From Sipunculus nudus (taxonomy: Eukaryota > Annelida > Sipuncula > Golfingiida > Sipunculidae), in NCBI GenBank assembly GCA_026874595.1, contig CM049310.1:16716058-16780057 (forward strand): a stretch of 64,000 nucleotides of DNA. The letters run 5' to 3'. Shown in pieces: positions 38,401-51,289 of the stretch. How positions within the stretch are numbered: position 1 is the stretch's first letter; each line of letters begins with the position of its first letter. The notes beneath the pieces are model-generated. The model searched no databases. It was not told the origin of the DNA and worked only from the letters and a program-made list of their open reading frames with translations. Made by a program: the position numbers and the translations under genes.

Positions 38401-41400
38401 AGCAGAAATGGTCGGTCAATGAACCGTAAAATAGTTATATGATTTGGCGAAAGGTGGCAGTATCTGGTTTATATAATAAACCAGACCAATGATCTACTGA
38501 CAGAACAAAAATGTATTTCGCTGCATATTTTACTATAGTGTGAGAATTCGGGTCAGGAAAAACGTTATTCCGCCTTAAACTTTGCCGATACACGTGCCCT
38601 TTGCCACCGAACTCTCGGATATATATTCTACCATACATGCAGACCTCGAAATGCTTTCCCCGTCCCGTTGTCGTAACAGGTTTATTTTTTCCTGTTCCCA
38701 GTCGCTCATGGGGGCTGCAATTTAGCCTAAACACTTAAACCCGGATGTAACAAGTCGAATTACGAAATGATTTGTATATCGCTAGTATATATAAGGTGGT
38801 GGATTCGGACTCACAGCGTTGAGCGTGACCACAACACTGAAGCCTGAGGCAAAACGACAATTTTGAACACCTAAGCATCTACATAACTGTGAAAATATAT
38901 GAATCATGCAAAAAAGAACATTATTTTGGCCAGATTTGAAATAATTCTTAAATTGAAAAAGGAAAATATTTTTAAACATAAGGAATGATGTATATTATGT
39001 GTATATAATTATCTATACTGGTGTCTTTGTTTTGTTACAGAACCACCTGATAGCGCCTTCAGTCAATTTCCCGACGGTGCATTTGAAAGATAAGGAGGAA
39101 CTGATAGCGTTCAGACCTGTTCAAGCCAAGCATGACCTGCCCTGTCAGGTTTGTAGAGCACTGATGTCCGGTATTGAAGTCTGAGAGTCGTAACATGTCT
39201 GAGTCGTTGACCTGAATAGTTGTGAATTCTGGTATAAATTTCTTTCTTATGTCACTCAAGTTTTGCATGTCATTTTTGTACAGTACTCAAGTGTTCTTTG
39301 TCAGGTGTATAGAGTACTGATGTCGGGTAGATCATGTTTTTAGAGTACTCATGTGTGGCATGTCAGGTTTGTCTAATTGTGCTCTGTAAGGTTTATAGAG
39401 TACTCAATTATGCTATGTCAGGTTTGTACAATACCGGTTCTGAAGTCTGCTCTGTTATGTTAATAGAGTGCTGAAGTCTGCTCTGTCAGGTTTATAGAGC
39501 TCAAGTGTGCCGAGCAGCAATGTCCTGTTTATTAAGCATTAAAGTTTCTACTGGCAGGTTTCCAGACCAAGTAGTATTGCAGTGCACGTTTGTAGCGTAA
39601 TGAAGTCTGCCCTGTTAAGTTTATAGAGTACCGAGGTTAAATCTGAAACGCCAGGTTTCTAGAATACTGAAGTCTGGAATTCCAGGTATTAAAGTACTGA
39701 TTTCTTGCACGTAAGGTTCGTAATGTATACTGAAATCTGGCACGTAAGATTTGTAAAGTGCTGAATCATGGCACATAAGGTATGTAAATCAGTGTCTCCT
39801 GTTTGGGATTGATGTAGAGGTCTTGAGTTTCGATATTAGGTTCATGGAGCACTGAAGAATGATTTTAAAATTTGCTCTATACTGTTTGCCAATATATTAC
39901 TGACGGTTGCAAGTCGCGTTTACAGCACACTGTGTTCTTCGATTACAAAGTGTCATTGCACTTACGTGCAAGAACAGTAGAGGTCATCAGTTACGTGGAT
40001 TGATCAGTTTTGTCCCTGTAATACTTACAAATGTAAACTTTTTTGTTTAGGCCCACGTGGCAGAGACACGGAATCTGACGTTGCTTCACAAGCTTCACCC
40101 GGAGGCTGGTAACCCTGTCGAAGTGTTGGATAAGACTGGCTGGCTGAATAATAAGGTAAAGCTAGTTCAAAAGAAAGCAAATTGTTATATCAATACCGTT
40201 TTTGAAACTTAAATTACTATCATATCAATCTCACTCAAGGACATTTCGGTTAAATATAAATATATATGTTGCTAAAGCAGACTAGATTACTTATAAGTAG
40301 ACTCAAGTAGGCAAGAAATATGAAAGACATTGAAGGGTGCAGAATGCGATTAGGCCTACGGCTGCGGATCCGATTTTGCCAGAAGACGTATACCGTTAGG
40401 TACAGAACGTTAAATGGAATTGTGCTGATTACAATTTTGAAGATGGGAGAAAGTTCTGAAAACCCCAATGACGAACGTGTATACGGACACGTGTCCGCAT
40501 GCGTATCCGTTCTTACGCCTATTCTAACTTCTGACCATAAGGCTGGTGCTGTTGCAAAGTTCACACGCCCCCCTTTACCGTCATAACTTTCTTTGTAACT
40601 TAATTATAATCAACTTCTTTACGAAGTTCTTTTCCGTTGTTTGTCCCTATACTACTGAATCCCAGCCTCATTTTGTTTAAGCCTACCACCATTTCATAAT
40701 ACCACGGCAGTCTGACAATCGATTTTAAATTAGCCTCCAGGGGTTGCCTTAATCTTATATCAGGCCACCCCGCCCTGCTAAGATAACTCCCTTTGCTAAT
40801 TTCACTAAACGATAAAATGTTTTATATACCATATTAGATAATTGTAACACGTGGAAGATACAATACTTTAAACTGAAAAGTACAGTTAAATCGCAATATT
40901 GTTATTTATATTGATATTGACTCCTACCCTTCGAAAACGACATGACGTATTACATATAAAAACCGTATTCGAGATATACGAAAATTTATCCCAATCTGGG
41001 AAACATAGAAGAACAAATATTAACATAAAGAAACAATAAATTCAGGCGAAAATCAAAGTGAAGTTAGCTCCACGTGTTATCTGAAATCGATTTCAAGTTA
41101 CCCCAACGTGTTATCTGAAATCGATTTCAAGTTAAGGGGAGGGTTCATATGAAATTGAAACTGTAGCAGGGGTAATCTGAAACCACTACACTGGGCCATC
41201 TAACACTGGTTAAGCATCTTAGTTAACCAGTTGACAATGACACAGCCTGGCATCCAAACCCAAAAGTGACGTCACCGCCCAAGCCCCCTGTATAGAGAGA
41301 GCAATTTCAATCCCAGAAAGCATAGCTGGCCTTGTCTATCCCTTTCTGTCATACTTTGCGTGACAGTTGACATATGTTGAGGAAGTATATGATACAAAGA

Positions 41401-43498
41401 TTAGAATCCATCTATTATGAACTTAGGTAAAAAATGTCCCGAAATGACCAGAAAACGTCACAGATACAGGTCACCAAAAAGTTACTCAGTGTACGCATAG
41501 TTGTAGAGTTGGCACAGCTAATGTCCACGCCCGACGTCTTTTTTTTTTTTTACCAGAATATACAATTTATTTGTTTCAGATGACCTTAGGTCATGCAATC
41601 CACATGGAAAAGAAGCATTATGACCGTGTAAAGGAGACAGAATCTGGGATTGCACATTGTCCTAACAGTAATTTAAGGTGTGTATGTGTATGTGAGAGAG
41701 ACATTTGTTCCACAGTTCGACAGAAGTAAGTGAAGTAAGCAAATAAGGTACAGTTTAGAATGAGTGAAAATAGTCCACGTTGCATATTACAAATACTAAA
41801 GACAATGATCCTCAATGCCACCGCCATACCAGGGTTTACTGTATTCAAGTAAAAATGTTATGCCTTGAGTAAGATGTAATGTCTTTAAATCAATACATCA
41901 TTCTCATCTGTTTTCAATGGGCACTGCTTATATACAGATATGTTTTCATGAATTCCAGTCTCTTCAGTGGCTTGTTAGATGTTCGTTATCTCCTAGATCG
42001 AGGGATAAAAGTCGGACTGGGAACAGGTGATTGTGGTCTTATAAAAGTACAATTCGATAAGGAATAAATGTGGTAAATATAAATATAATGAAGGACAAAA
42101 GTTCTCAAAGGTTTACAGTCTCATAAGTAAAGATTTATATAAAGTTATTTGTCTTAATCTGCAATCATAACGTCATTTTCACATATTGTTGTATTGTATT
42201 GTGCTGAATGTATTAGTTCCACATGGTCTTGGTCATGTATCTGGGCATTATCCTGGCGCCTTTAACCTAAAAATTTTTTAAAAGAACCCGTTAAAATAAA
42301 GAATACAACAGCGAAAGAGAGCACACTAAACCCAAAAACTTTAGTTGTAGTTAGGAAAAATTGTTATTGCAGAGGTCAGCTGCTGACTTTTTAATTTTAG
42401 AATTGAGCTATTAAATTTTTAATGAATTCATTACATAAGTACTTTTTAAATTGTAGTATTTAGAGCTCGCCTTCTATTAACCCAATGTGACCATTTCATC
42501 CTAGTTTTAAAATTTTCATTTTTTTTTCTTGTTTAATGTACCCCAATTAAGTAGTTTAAATATTGAATATCTTATCTGTATTATTTTGTTGAACGATAAG
42601 TATATATAATTCTCCATTACAGACGTTTCTGCAGGATACGCCTGTACAATTCTGGACACAATTCGTTGTGCTGTTCACGTCTCCAGTGTTCTGCGGATAC
42701 AGAGAGGGGAGAGTTATAAACCACTGGATTACAAAGAGGCGTTCCGTTTGGCTACACTAGGTGGCGCTCAAGGTATATCAGAAACTATTCAACATGCCAG
42801 TAAAAGGGCTGTATTAATATGACGTCTTAAGAGGACCCAGATTTAATTATAATGAAATGAATTAAATGACTGTATATTTTCTGGTAACGAAAGTTTACAA
42901 GAACTCCCTTTTTATTCTACAGTTCTGGGTCTTGACGAACGGATCGGGAACTTCCAGACCGGAAAGGAATTCGACGCCCTCGTGATATCTACAAAAGAAA
43001 CAGATTCTCCTTTCGATACCTTTGAGGAGGATACTATGGAGGATATCGTCCAAAAGTTTATAAATTTAGGTAAAACTATCTTGTTGTAGAAAAGGAGTTG
43101 CTGAAAAAAATGTAAAGTTTTCCGTAAATGTAGGTTATTTGATTGAATGTTGATATCTATCTGTATAGACAGATACCGATATCAGCGGAAAAGCAACACA
43201 CATGAGGAATCGAAATTTTAAATATTAAAGCATTAAGCACAAAGTTGTAAAGTTGCAGGATTATTTATTATAAATATTAGTATTATTTGTATGAATAAAA
43301 GATGCGGTGTGAAATAACTGAAGATTAAACTATCATAGGACTATTAAATTATTTTTATATAACACATAACATATATTACCTTTCAGTAAAATGTTTATTT
43401 ATGCATTTTTAATTTTAGGAGATGATAGGAACATAAAAAGGGTTTACGTGGCCGGAAAACAAGTGGCAGGAACCGACCAGATATGTGCTAAAAAGTAG
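32102..43498 (+). CDS. Guanine deaminase-like amidohydrolase (complete, 13 exons)
   Basis: The coding exons are 32,102-32,197, 32,672-32,760, 34,382-34,553, 36,041-36,128, 36,510-36,579, 37,487-37,514, 39,041-39,148, 40,051-40,155, 41,580-41,677, 41,959-42,026, 42,623-42,772, 42,923-43,069 and 43,419-43,498. All have consistent phases, giving 432 residues (human GDA is about 454). The family hydrolyses guanine to xanthine and ammonia in the cytosol with one zinc ion. Visible: VPGFVDTHMHANQ (66-78) with the His-x-His metal ligands and the Gln that contacts substrate; RNGTTTVSYY; AHVAE (218-222) with metal His219 and catalytic-site Glu222; GHAIH with His257; IAHCPNSNLR; VGLGTDVSAGY with metal Asp308; FRLATLGGAQVLGL; IGNFQTGKEFDA; and LGDDRN near the end. 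Two differences stand out. The conserved Pro-Arg-Phe that binds guanine is Val-Asn-Phe here (Asn190-Phe191), and the segment after GQRAHVG is about 12 residues shorter than in human. The fold and metal site look intact, but substrate preference may differ. Confidence 0.9.
32434..32478. repeat. (TA)n microsatellite in guanine-deaminase-like intron 1
   Basis: About 22 TA units lie 193 bp before exon 2. Confidence 0.95.
32604..32670. repeat. Partial copy of the foldback element end, abutting an exon
   Basis: The stretch matches the right arm of the foldback at 30,731-30,944. Shared phrases are TTCGTATTTTGA versus CTCGTGTTTTGA and GGCTTTTCCTAACATTT versus GGCTTTTCCTTACATTT. A short TGATAGCAAAAA at 32,604-32,615 recalls the opposite arm. 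It ends at the AG acceptor of guanine-deaminase-like exon 2 (32,670-32,671), so its sequence supplies that exon's pyrimidine tract. Confidence 0.5.
33403..34325 (-). repeat. Inverted copy of the GGCCCATGG dispersed repeat in intron 2
   Basis: The ends are TTTTAGCTCAGCTGAA (33,401-33,416) and TCATGGCCCATGGGCC (about 34,296-34,311), the reverse of the element in SLC17 intron 8. Internal phrases CCTGAAATTAGGTCA recur near 33,527, 33,682 and 33,842 with AGGGAGGTC between them. It accounts for most of the 1.6 kb intron. Confidence 0.6.
35295..35983. mobile_element. hAT-like non-autonomous element carrying a minisatellite
   Basis: The ends CAGTGATGAAGGATCCGAG (from 35,295) and the reverse of CAGTGATGGAGTCGAGTCC (to 35,983) form an imperfect terminal inverted repeat of the CAGTGATG type common in hAT transposons. 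Flanking 8-mers match at only 5 of 8 positions, so any target duplication is decayed. It lies in intron 3 of the guanine-deaminase-like gene. It contains no transposase ORF. Confidence 0.5.
35320..35690. repeat. Minisatellite, about 27-bp unit
   Basis: About 13 head-to-tail copies of a unit built from GGTCCTGGACTCC and GACTTGTACTCGAG are present, with a few 32-33 bp units that carry an extra TAGCTC. A shorter related block lies at 35,914-35,970. The array sits inside the hAT-like element, so unit amplification probably followed insertion. Confidence 0.85.
36721..36782. repeat. Dispersed repeat fragment, copy 1
   Basis: The phrases AGTATAAATGTAACATAAGC and GGTTTGACAACCTTAAA match a second copy at about 37,276-37,343 (AGTATAAATGTAGCATAATC, ATTTGACATGCTTAAA). 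Both lie in intron 5 of the guanine-deaminase-like gene and point to one old repeat family. Confidence 0.45.
37890..38010 (-). mobile_element. tRNA-derived SINE head (degenerate)
   Basis: On the minus strand the sequence TAGCGAAGCGG (37,983-37,993) fits the RNA polymerase III A box, and ATTTCGATTCC (37,939-37,949) fits the B box. Their 33-bp spacing is that of a tRNA. The arms do not pair well enough for a working tRNA, so a tRNA-derived SINE is the better reading. It lies in intron 6 of the guanine-deaminase-like gene. Confidence 0.5.
39138..39850. repeat. Degenerate tandem array seeded by an exon-intron junction
   Basis: The first unit, CCTGTCAGGTTTGTAGAG, contains the exon 7 splice donor (exon ends at 39,148, intron starts GTTTGT). 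Variants follow through intron 7: TTGTCAGGTGTATAGAG, CATGTCAGGTTTGTC, CTGTAAGGTTTATAGAG, CTGTCAGGTTTATAGAG, CTGTTAAGTTTATAGAG, CGCCAGGTTTCTAGAA and ACGTAAGGTTCGTAA, each followed by a TACTGAAGTCTG-like phrase. The period is roughly 30-40 bp and decays toward 39,850. Confidence 0.6.
41070..41134. repeat. Two-copy tandem duplication, intron 8
   Basis: A 31-bp block (41,070-41,100) is repeated at 41,104-41,134 with one or two changes. Each copy holds the palindrome GAAATCGATTTC. Confidence 0.85.
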
Positions 43499-45997
43499 AT
43501 GAAATATTAACAAAGAATGTTAAAAATATATCCGATATGGGAGCGCAAACCCTACTGTAAACATGGTTCCCGGGAGAGTTAACCTGTATTGCTCCTCGAA
43601 ACTTTTTTTCAATATAAAAGTGTCTTGAGACCTTTCACAAAACGGCACATTCCTGTGACGTCTTTGATGTCAGTTTCAAAGATGGGCCTATGGTTTCATG
43701 ATATAAGCCCCAATGGTGAAAGATCAAACCCCATAATTCACTGAACCTTGGGTTATTTACGCTGGGTTTTACACCAAAATTTAGTCACCTGGAGGTTCTT
43801 TTTACATTACCGACCTATATTTTTAATTTCAAACAAATCCATGAATCCGTTCTTCAGTGCGATATCTTGCGCATACACACACACACACACACGGAATCGA
43901 CTAAAAATTACACTACTTATCATATGCATTTACATTTAGATAGGTCTACTTTTACTTTTATTCGACGCTTATCGTACATCTGTAACGCTAGCACGCAGCC
44001 CGGGTGATTCTGTATGTATTATATCAATAATTTAAAATATTTGATCAAGTAGGCCCAATCCTTTTAAGTATGGTGTCAGGTATGGCGCCCATGGTGGTTG
44101 CGACAAAATCACCTAAAATGCTGACTCTTGTATTAGAAGCTTTTGTCTAAGTTCTATGATTTAATCAGATAAAAATGCACCATGGTGGAACGGGATATCA
44201 TTTGTTTAGCTTTGTGAATACATATCCGCAATCAACTGTTCGTTTAAAAAGTAGTTTACTTTTTTCACGACAGGTGGCGCATAAGTGCTGCATTGACTGG
44301 CAGGGGTATTTTTGACAATATCTGCACACCACTCCTCATATGACGGACTCCGGAGGTCAAACTTATGTTTTATGTTATAAACTGTCCATTGAATCATATA
44401 TATTGCAGCACTATCATTAATTTAACGTGGAATGAAGACACTAGGTCGATTGTCAAAAGTAGATTGGGCGAAGCTCATAAACCTAACGCAGTTCTCTCAT
44501 TGCATTCCTTTCACCAATCCATTTCATTCATGAAATCTACATTCTAAGGAATGCAAACCTTCGCCATGTTGGATGGTACCAAAGCTGTGTTTGCATTCAC
44601 TTGTTCAGCCTTTATCCCCAGGTTCGTTCGTGCACAAGTGATTGCACATTTGTGAATCATCCCTGATGGCGTTCCTGAACCCGGAGCATGTACCGGATCC
44701 ACACCAATGTCTAATCGATCCTTCATTGGTTATTTCCCGAAAATTTCTGATATTTCTTGAGATTCCGTTCATGATTGCATGAGTTACGTGATAAATAACA
44801 CACACACACACTCAAACACACACATGGAGTGAAGATGAATGGAACAAGGCACACCTTTTAAGACCCGACAGGCGTGGAATACAGGGGCGTCAATGCGGGG
44901 AGATCCGGGGGGGGGGGGGGGGGTCAATGATCTCATCCCTCGATGTAAAGAGAAATTTATTTATATATTAGAAATGAAATATAATAATAATTAATGTATC
45001 AAGTCACTTAAGCCTTATAATAATACACTTTAGTTCAGTTTTTAGTAATAATAATAATATAATATTAACAAATATGATATACATTAATATATATGTTTAT
45101 ATTTATATCACAAACTAAGAATGAAATATAACGGACATTTGGTTGGTTGCCATATTCATAATAGGCACGATATATTTAAGAGATCCATCTCCTTTATCCC
45201 TATATCGCCATCACAGTCACGAAAAGCCATTATCCATGGCAGCGGTTATACAAAAACATAGTCAGATGCGGCGACTCGGGAGAGTATAATTTCATGGCCC
45301 TCTTTCTCAATTGTTCTCACAAATGCATTTCACGAGGTTCTAAAACAAAGCGACAGGTGGCGCCTGTAATGGGCATTGTAGAAGATCTGCCGTTAATCTG
45401 TAGATAAATGCTCGACATCCGTCCTTCCTTCCTGTGAGGTTTTACATCAAGGGGTCGGGGGGTGTGGCCCGGGACGTAACTCTACACACATTGCTCACGC
45501 CGATCTGGGTGCGGGTGCGGTTTCCGGAAAGGTTTTGTGTGCTCGCTCACATCCCGGATTATTTGTATCACGATATACAACAGTGGTGACTTTTGTGGGT
45601 ACTATTTTTTTTTACCAAACAGTGATACGTAAACCCTGAGAGTTTTTCAGTCCCCTGTGACTGCTAAGAAAGTAAGTTAATGTATACAATTAGTTGCGCA
45701 CTCTAAACAGAAAAGCGAGTCAACTTTGTTTCCCTGTTGGATAGGAAACGAAAATGCCAGTAAGGCGGTATATTTTAGCATAAACATGTACACTTAAGTT
45801 GTGTCAACATGATTTAGATATTACCGCGTGTAATGGTACTTGTTATCTCTTTGTTTCGTTTTTTTAGCCGGGGCCACGTTTCCACAACACAATTTAATCA
45901 GAGTTGGATCCAGCTGTTGGCTTAATATTGTTCAATATTTACTTTCCTTGCGGTCAATAAGCTTCATGGCGTCAGTAAGGTACCTGTGCAATTCGTG

Positions 45998-46000
<3 letters not shown>

Positions 46001-46044
<44 letters not shown>

Positions 46045-46045
46045 T
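46001..46045. repeat. (AAT)n microsatellite
   Basis: About 15 uninterrupted trinucleotide units. Confidence 0.95.
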
Positions 46046-46600
46046 ATGATAACAAAAATAATAATTGACGGTGGCACTCAACCGTTGTCGCTGCCCACGC
46101 CTCGGAAACACTTGGTGCTGGTCTTCAAGTGTAAGAGCGATGCCATGTGGCCTAAGGGGGGAATGCATATTTTTATGACCCCAATCTGAATGTAAATAAT
46201 CAGCCGTGCTAAACAGTTCATTAGCACTACAAAGTCTGGGCAGATTATGCAGAAAAATACATAGTTATAATATATGGCACAATATATAAACTCCTAAGCC
46301 CACATATTCAATATGAATCGCCTCACGGGATGATGTTTAAACTTTGTTTGAAAATTCAGGATTTTACTCCTTAATGCACGCACCTCCCTGTGCATCGCTT
46401 ACATTGATCGGCCATATGAAAGTGTGAGTACATATCTGAACAACGTGATAACACTAAAAACGACATGCAAGTTTTTTGCACGAAAATGTAGATTAAATCT
46501 GTTGCGGTAAGATTTATGATCTGAACTCTGCCACCATTAAAGATTAAAGTCCCTCTCCGTCTCCTTACAAAATGACACGTTTAAAGGCTGAACTAATTAA

Positions 46601-46760
<160 letters not shown>

Positions 46761-47002
46761 TATATATATATATATATTAATCTGTGGATTGTGTGTATAT
46801 GTGTGGGTTTGTTACGTAAACAACGCGGATATCGGAGGAGAGCTCTGCTATTCTAATCGCGTGATCTGCAGTCAAAGGACTTGTGGAGATCAAAGAAATG
46901 AAAAGCAAAGCGTCGGAAATACATTCAGATCACATGAGTAGTGGTGTGGTCCTCAGTCAGCTTCTAAATCTGGTATAGCTGTTCCTGGACGTTAACAGCA
47001 CG

Positions 47003-47005
<3 letters not shown>

Positions 47006-47054
<49 letters not shown>
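47006..47054. repeat. (TA)n microsatellite
   Basis: About 24 TA units followed by a short GT tract. Confidence 0.95.
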
Positions 47055-47057
<3 letters not shown>

Positions 47058-50000
47058 AGTGTGTGTGTGTGGAATTCAAACCACACTAAGCAGAATCGGA
47101 CTCTGCTGGTTTATGTTTATGGGCTTTGAAATCTACTGCCCACAATGCATCGGCCAGAGCTTCCAAATACACTAGTGGCGTAGTTATAAATGTAATAAAG
47201 AGGGCCATGCAGTAAGTTCAAATACAATAAGATAAGAATTTATACGATAAGAATTAAATTAAGGAAGGTTACATAATCATGGGTATATCTAGGTCTGTGG
47301 TAAGGACATTGAAAAGTAACACATTTGTATCAAAATTTGACACTTAAGACAAGTCTTCCCGATTGTCCCACTGTGTCTACCAGGAATATGTTCGTTTTGA
47401 GGAGAAACGACCTCTGGTGGAAGTGCCGTGCTGACGGGGGCCATAAAACTGTATGAGTAGTCAGGATAGCGCAGAGAGATGACCATGATATAAGTAATCC
47501 CTGCGCTAATTGGTGCAGGGCAGGAATACTCCCTTCGGCGTCACTCAGGGATCCACTTGAAATTTCGTTTTAATTACAGCTAATTAATAAAATAATAAAA
47601 TTATATTATATCCTTAAACTTATAGTGAGCAAGCTCCAGCACGAGACCATATATTCCGGAACTCTTTATTACTTTACCATGTTATAAAAGAGACTTCTTC
47701 GTTCCGGATTTAAGGTAGTATTATGGTCTACAGCTTTTAGATCATCGCTTAATATAATACTTAATATAATATAATTCTTTAACATAATATATTCGGTTAT
47801 AATATATATAACCTCGTGCCCAAATGAATCCGGCAGATTGTTAATTGACTGAAAGTGTCAGGCATTTTACAATTTGACTAATTTACACATTGTCTGTAAC
47901 ATGTATACATAATTTGCGTATGATTAGGAGGCGGAGCAGACCAAGTTTTTTTTTATTAAATCCACAAGTTTATTGACAGTTGTACAAACAAATGAATTCA
48001 GCTGAGCATTGTGGACCATGGCTCATTTTGCGTGTTTGTGTGATTATCGATCTAGTCTGTGTTGACTGATCAGTACACAGCACATCGTGTCTGTGCGCAG
48101 GGACATCTTATCTCGTGTAATATGTAAGTCGGGCCATCACAGATCACCATATGGTAGGCGTATATTTGTTTAGCAGGAGAATAAATTTGTGGTGCATCGA
48201 TACCGCAAATACTTTCGGAGTGATAGCCAGATATCGGGTCCCGGGATGTGTATTCTGGTATGACCCTAGCACTCATCAGAGACCCCAGTGTTCCACGTTT
48301 CTTTGTTTACGTAGGTTCCCATTAATTACCTTAGAGGAGAGCGATGTTTGCCGTAGAGATCATTACAAATTCCTCACCAGGTAATCTATGGGAGAAAAGG
48401 TGTATAATATAAAAGAGGTTAAGATATAAGAGATCTGGATCACGCCCTGTAACCGCTCAGCGCCTACGCTTAGCCGAGCCCACATGGCGCCACGGCCTCC
48501 TCTAATCAATTTAAACACCCACTGTTAATGTGATGTGCATGTCTCTTTTTTTCTGTAACACTTGTTTAAACTTGCAGTTTTAAATGTGATCAAATATTCA
48601 AAAGCTTAAATTCGATACCAATGTTAGATCTTGAAATAAGTATGAAGCCCCGCATAGCCATTGAGAATATTGTTAATTCTAAAAATTAAACTGTGTAGGT
48701 AAGCAAATAAATTGAATGTAACTGCCAAGAACAACTGGCTGTGCAAAACATGCAGGGGGATAATTTCTTAAAGTACCTTTATATATCAGATAGGTCCAGA
48801 TTAACATGTTGCATTATAGATTACAGTTGTGGATAGGATAAGTTATACCATACGTGGCATTTACCGTGAACTAAGCTGGAGTTTACTGAACTGAATTTTC
48901 TCGTGTTATGCCACTCAACCTTTATCTATAAGACTTTATAATATGGCCTGAGCATAGGTAATTTTTATCATCAAATTGAAAACGCTAAACTTTTATTTCG
49001 TGACAGGATAGTAGTGTACTGGCGTAGCTATGGAGGGAGGGATTAAGGGAATTAAATTAATGCTCTTGCATGGCCTGTTTACTCCATGGGAGCGCCTCAA
49101 TAGCAGTGGCGGAACCAAAGTGTCTCGCTCTAGCGTTATTGCTTCTGTATTATTCCGTAGCTCGGGCATGAAAAACTGAGATTCAGAGGGCGAAATAATA
49201 ATATAATCGCATTATTACCCAAATAATCGAAATATTTCCGATAAACAATGCTCCATCAAGCCATGGATTTTTCATTTTAAACGTACGGTTTTTTAATTAA
49301 AAAGGCGAATGATTATTGTTGATAACATATTTTAGAAGCTTTATCAGCTCATCTATTATTTTCTATTCTACAAACTTATGAAGCACAACCAATGAAAAAA
49401 AAGATTGAAAGGTTAAGGCTTGTATGTAGATTTGTATGTATGTAGACGATAAATGTACGAGGTATATAAATCTAGTAGATGTTCTTAAAATGTATAGGAC
49501 CACTAAAACTGAAATTTCAGAAAAAAAACTACAGTGGTTACGAAGGTGAAAAACAGGTGGGTCGTACAAGCAGCATAGTTCAAATACCGTACTCAAGAGC
49601 AGGTGTAACATGTAGTACGTATATATGACGTGTCATATAAGATATACATTTTTCTGATGTTCCACGTACGTGTCACACTAACCCGCATCAGCGGAAATTA
49701 CATGATCCCACCTTAATGGAGTATACTTAACATTCTTGCTATAGGTGTATAAGGCACGCCTGAAACATGAGATTTAACAATGTCACATGCCAGGATGATT
49801 TATTATACTGATGTACCGATTGTACCGTCAGGATAGTGACCCTCAGAAAAGCGCTCTCTTGGCTTGGTGACGGTATGGGATCACTACACTTGTGACCTGA
49901 TCGATTTTGTCGTTCGTAAAATGCACCGTATCGATCACTGCCGAAGCGTCCCTGAACTGGCACGACCCTGTAGGTCACGTATACCTGCTGTCGTCGTAAC

Positions 50001-51289
50001 AACTAGACTCAGCATACAAGCTACTGCTTTGATATTTTATTTACTGTGGATTCAGAAAATAACATGGGTTTAAAATTATGAAATGACAGGAAGCACTATT
50101 CGTTTGGTTCGTGGATTAATCGTTTCTAATTATGCCTTTAATTAAAATTAATATTTGGACATACCTGAAAATAAGCCAAAGATCAATATTTTTTATCAGA
50201 AATGCATTTAATGTTTACAACTTTTACTTGACCACTCGTTGAATTGAATGTGAGTTTCACGCAAACCTGATGCAAGTTGTGGGCTCAATGCACCATAAGT
50301 AAAATATCGGCTCACATATCTGAAACGTTTGCGTAGATATGTGGATATATCTCGATAGATTTCCCTAAATTATCGTGGGGTTTTTATTTTCGTGGATAAA
50401 AGCTGTAAACGAAAACCTCTTTATCCACTGTATGCACAGTGATATTCACTTGGACGAATCTGAGTTTCTGTCAGTTTAATATGCTCGCTTTTCCGCAGAG
50501 AAAACCGCGCATATATGGGATATAGCTCCAAGTAGTCAGGAAGGATAGAAAAAAATACCACAAACCACGCAGTTTGAGCATGGGTAAACGACATATGGTT
50601 AAAGCAGAAGCGAGATAGCTGCTGAGTTATGTGGTTGGTCCTGCCAGATTGAATAGAAGAATGTTAACCCTTTTACTACAATATATTTACTCTTTTACAT
50701 AGAAAAATACCCATACTTTGAATGAAAACAGGTCGACACTTCAGATGCAACAGGATGATTCATCACCAATGATGGTAGCGTGATCAAAACTTCAAAGAAC
50801 GAGTTTGCGTGCTTTAACCTATTTTAAGCCAAAAAGCAAGCTGGGACAACTACGCTTCTTTTTATTTATTAAAAATGTTCTCAATTATTATTGTTTACAG
50901 AACCTTTCATTACAAGAAAAAAACAAAAGTAGTACTATGGGGGAACGATGTTTTTGAGGCGCCCCCCCCCCCTCTTTCATGCTCCGCCCCTTTGCAGTGT
51001 ACACACTGTAAGAGTTGTCCTGTTATCAACCACATGAGTGCAATAACAAGCAATATCGCAGTAATAGTACACAAAGTTAAATCTGCATGCAGCCATTATC
51101 TGAATTATTTGTTACAATTGGATAGGGTGCCACCAGCATTGTATGAAATTACATCCCATATCGCATACATGGCTTTCTCTAAAACCCTGGAGCATAATAA
51201 ATTTGTTTTGACAAAACTTATCATTGTTTGACAATTCAACTATATTGTGTGACAGTGATATATGCGTGCATTTGTGTAAATGACTGAAA

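Noticed and set aside
38435-38734. 99-codon minus-strand ORF in deaminase-like intron 6
   Set aside because: It lies in an intron between consistent exons, has no known family and no conserved-looking motif.
47289-47486. Minus-strand 65-codon frame starting at ATG
   Set aside because: Codon use looks reasonable but there is no recognisable domain, no convincing splice donor and no neighbouring exon.
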